A stretch of 64,000 nucleotides of DNA, from NCBI RefSeq assembly GCF_900176505.1, contig NZ_FWYB01000005.1, positions 62,001-126,000 of the forward strand, written 5' to 3'. How positions within the stretch are numbered: position 1 is the stretch's first letter; each line of letters opens with the position of its first letter. The notes beneath the pieces are model-generated. The model was not told the DNA's origin. It was given only the letters and a program-made list of their open reading frames with translations, and made no database searches. Positions 62,979-64,000 of this stretch are shown one piece after another. This stretch comes from Pedobacter nyackensis. Its GTDB lineage: Bacteria > Bacteroidota > Bacteroidia > Sphingobacteriales > Sphingobacteriaceae. Both the position numbers and the translations under genes were made by a program.

Positions 62979-63827
62979 ATGAAGAAGCAAAATTCAAAAC
63001 CCAATATTTTAGTCGTAAACGATGATGGCATTACAGCTCCAGGCATTAAAAACCTGATCGATGTAATGATGGAAATTGGTAATGTGGTGGTTGTGGCGCC
63101 AGATGGACCACAGTCGGGCATGGGCCACGCTATTACTATTGGAAAGCCATTGCGTTTTGATCGTGTAGATTTATATCCGGGAGTAGAAATGTATAAATGT
63201 TCGGGTACCCCGGTAGATTGTGTAAAGCTCGCTGTAAACAAGATCTTTAAAGGCCAAAAGCCTGATCTATGCGTTTCAGGAATTAACCATGGTTTAAATA
63301 ACTCTATCAATGTAATCTATTCAGGCACCATGTCGGCCGCCGTAGAAGGTGCTATTGAGGGCATTCCTTCAATAGGCTTTTCACTGGATGATTTTTCTCA
63401 GCAGGCGGATTTTAGCCACTGTAAAAAGTTCATTAAGACGATTTCCATGCAGGTTCTGGAACATGGATTACCACCGGCAACTTTGCTGAATGTTAATTTC
63501 CCTAATGGTGATGACCTAAGGGGTATAAAAATCTGCCGACAAGCGAATGCCAAATGGGCGGAAGAGTTTGATGAAAGAAAAGATCCTTATGAACGTCCGT
63601 ATTACTGGCTTACAGGTGTTTTTCAAAATAATGATAAGGGTGAGGATACAGACGTTTGGGCATTGGAGCATGGGTATGTGTCGGTAGTTCCGGTACAGTT
63701 CGATCTTACTGCTCATCATGCTATTCCGGTATTGAACAGCTGGACTTTTGATGTTCCCGGATTGCCTTCTGCAACAACGGAAGAAATAAGAAGAACTGCA
63801 GCACCTGATGGCCCTTCACTTGGATAA
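62979..63827 (+). CDS. surE: 5'/3'-nucleotidase SurE
   Basis: A 282-residue metal-dependent nucleoside monophosphate phosphatase. The metal site is seen in ILVVNDDGITAPGI (Asp15, Asp16), then PDGPQSGMGHAITI, CSGTPVDCVKLAV and CVSGINHGLNN. The length is slightly over the usual ~250 because of a C-terminal tail. The next gene starts within or just after its end, so the two are cotranscribed. Confidence 0.96.
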   Translation: MKKQNSKPNILVVNDDGITAPGIKNLIDVMMEIGNVVVVAPDGPQSGMGHAITIGKPLRFDRVDLYPGVEMYKCSGTPVDCVKLAVNKIFKGQKPDLCVSGINHGLNNSINVIYSGTMSAAVEGAIEGIPSIGFSLDDFSQQADFSHCKKFIKTISMQVLEHGLPPATLLNVNFPNGDDLRGIKICRQANAKWAEEFDERKDPYERPYYWLTGVFQNNDKGEDTDVWALEHGYVSVVPVQFDLTAHHAIPVLNSWTFDVPGLPSATTEEIRRTAAPDGPSLG

Positions 63828-63832
63828 TCAGA

Positions 63833-64000
63833 TGATAGGAAGTCGACTAACACAAATTAAGAATTCTGTATTTATTGGTTTGGGCATCGGATTGGTGATC
63901 CCTGGAATATTGCTTTCGGTAGTCTGGTATCTGATGCACAAATTTGCCTTTCTAGCTAAGGCCGATCTGTTACTGATTGGATGCATTGCTGTAAATGCGC
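63833..64000 (+). CDS. Membrane protein, 5' part
   Basis: The frame is open to the window end; 56 codons are visible from ATG 63833. Two hydrophobic segments are seen (FIGLGIGLVIPGILLSVVW and the later LLLIGCIAVNA). An in-frame ATG at 63809 overlaps the end of surE and is an alternative start. The rest is outside the window, so I do not assign a function. Confidence 0.7.

Overview
The window looks like a piece of a Sphingobacteriaceae chromosome (Bacteroidota), most likely Pedobacter or a close relative. The evidence is the moderately A+T-rich DNA, three FecR/TonB-dependent-receptor loci (two of the SusC/SusD type), promoters of the Bacteroidota type (TTTG, then TAnnTTTG), and the housekeeping order parA-parB-DUF5683-dapB-lepB with rpmB-rpmG-DUF4295-ftsY-rimO. 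No rRNA, tRNA, transposase, integrase, phage gene or CRISPR array was recognised. Genus assignment is inference.

Layout. 1-2277: 3' part of leuS. 2278-5315: accessory, repeat-rich stretch with an 11-bp-period array, a ~330-bp leader holding a candidate structured RNA ahead of a small orphan gene, and a DUF4143-type ATPase gene bracketed by two near-identical 86-bp palindromic repeats. 5316-22572: one long gene train: ECF sigma factor, FecR, TonB receptor with STN domain, two lipoproteins, three fasciclin (FAS1) lipoproteins, a second (Oar-like) TonB receptor and an IPT/TIG plus NHL-repeat lipoprotein; it has no SusD. 22741-25786: DUF2147 protein and a TonB-receptor-like barrel. 25893-35738: sigma/FecR/SusC/SusD with an HExxH metallohydrolase lipoprotein and a DUF4302 lipoprotein. 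35835-38478: orphan oligopeptide-binding lipoprotein, half-size BtuF-like protein, FMN reductase. 38661-43019: parA, parB, DUF5683, dapB, lepB. 43016-48812 (minus): rpmB, rpmG, DUF4295, ftsY, rimO, bshC, malate/lactate dehydrogenase family gene. 49350-55269: an orphan FecR with an unusual N-terminus, SusC, SusD. 55312-56110 (minus): DUF6520-like small exported protein and MauE/DoxX-like membrane protein. 56451-58349: acs. 58416-59655: a second copy of the leader/RNA module with a different small orphan gene, again preceded by 11-bp-period repeats. 59828-62761 (minus): M16 peptidase. 62979-64000: surE and the start of a membrane protein gene.

How the parts work together. In the first two TonB loci the likely logic is that the N-terminal STN domain of the receptor contacts FecR in the periplasm, FecR frees the ECF sigma factor, and the sigma factor transcribes the receptor genes. 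The third locus has FecR but no sigma gene beside it. The most unusual item is the module found twice, about 56 kb apart: a conserved promoter, a ~100-nt RNA with a closing helix that keeps pairing despite base changes, and then a short gene that differs completely between the copies.
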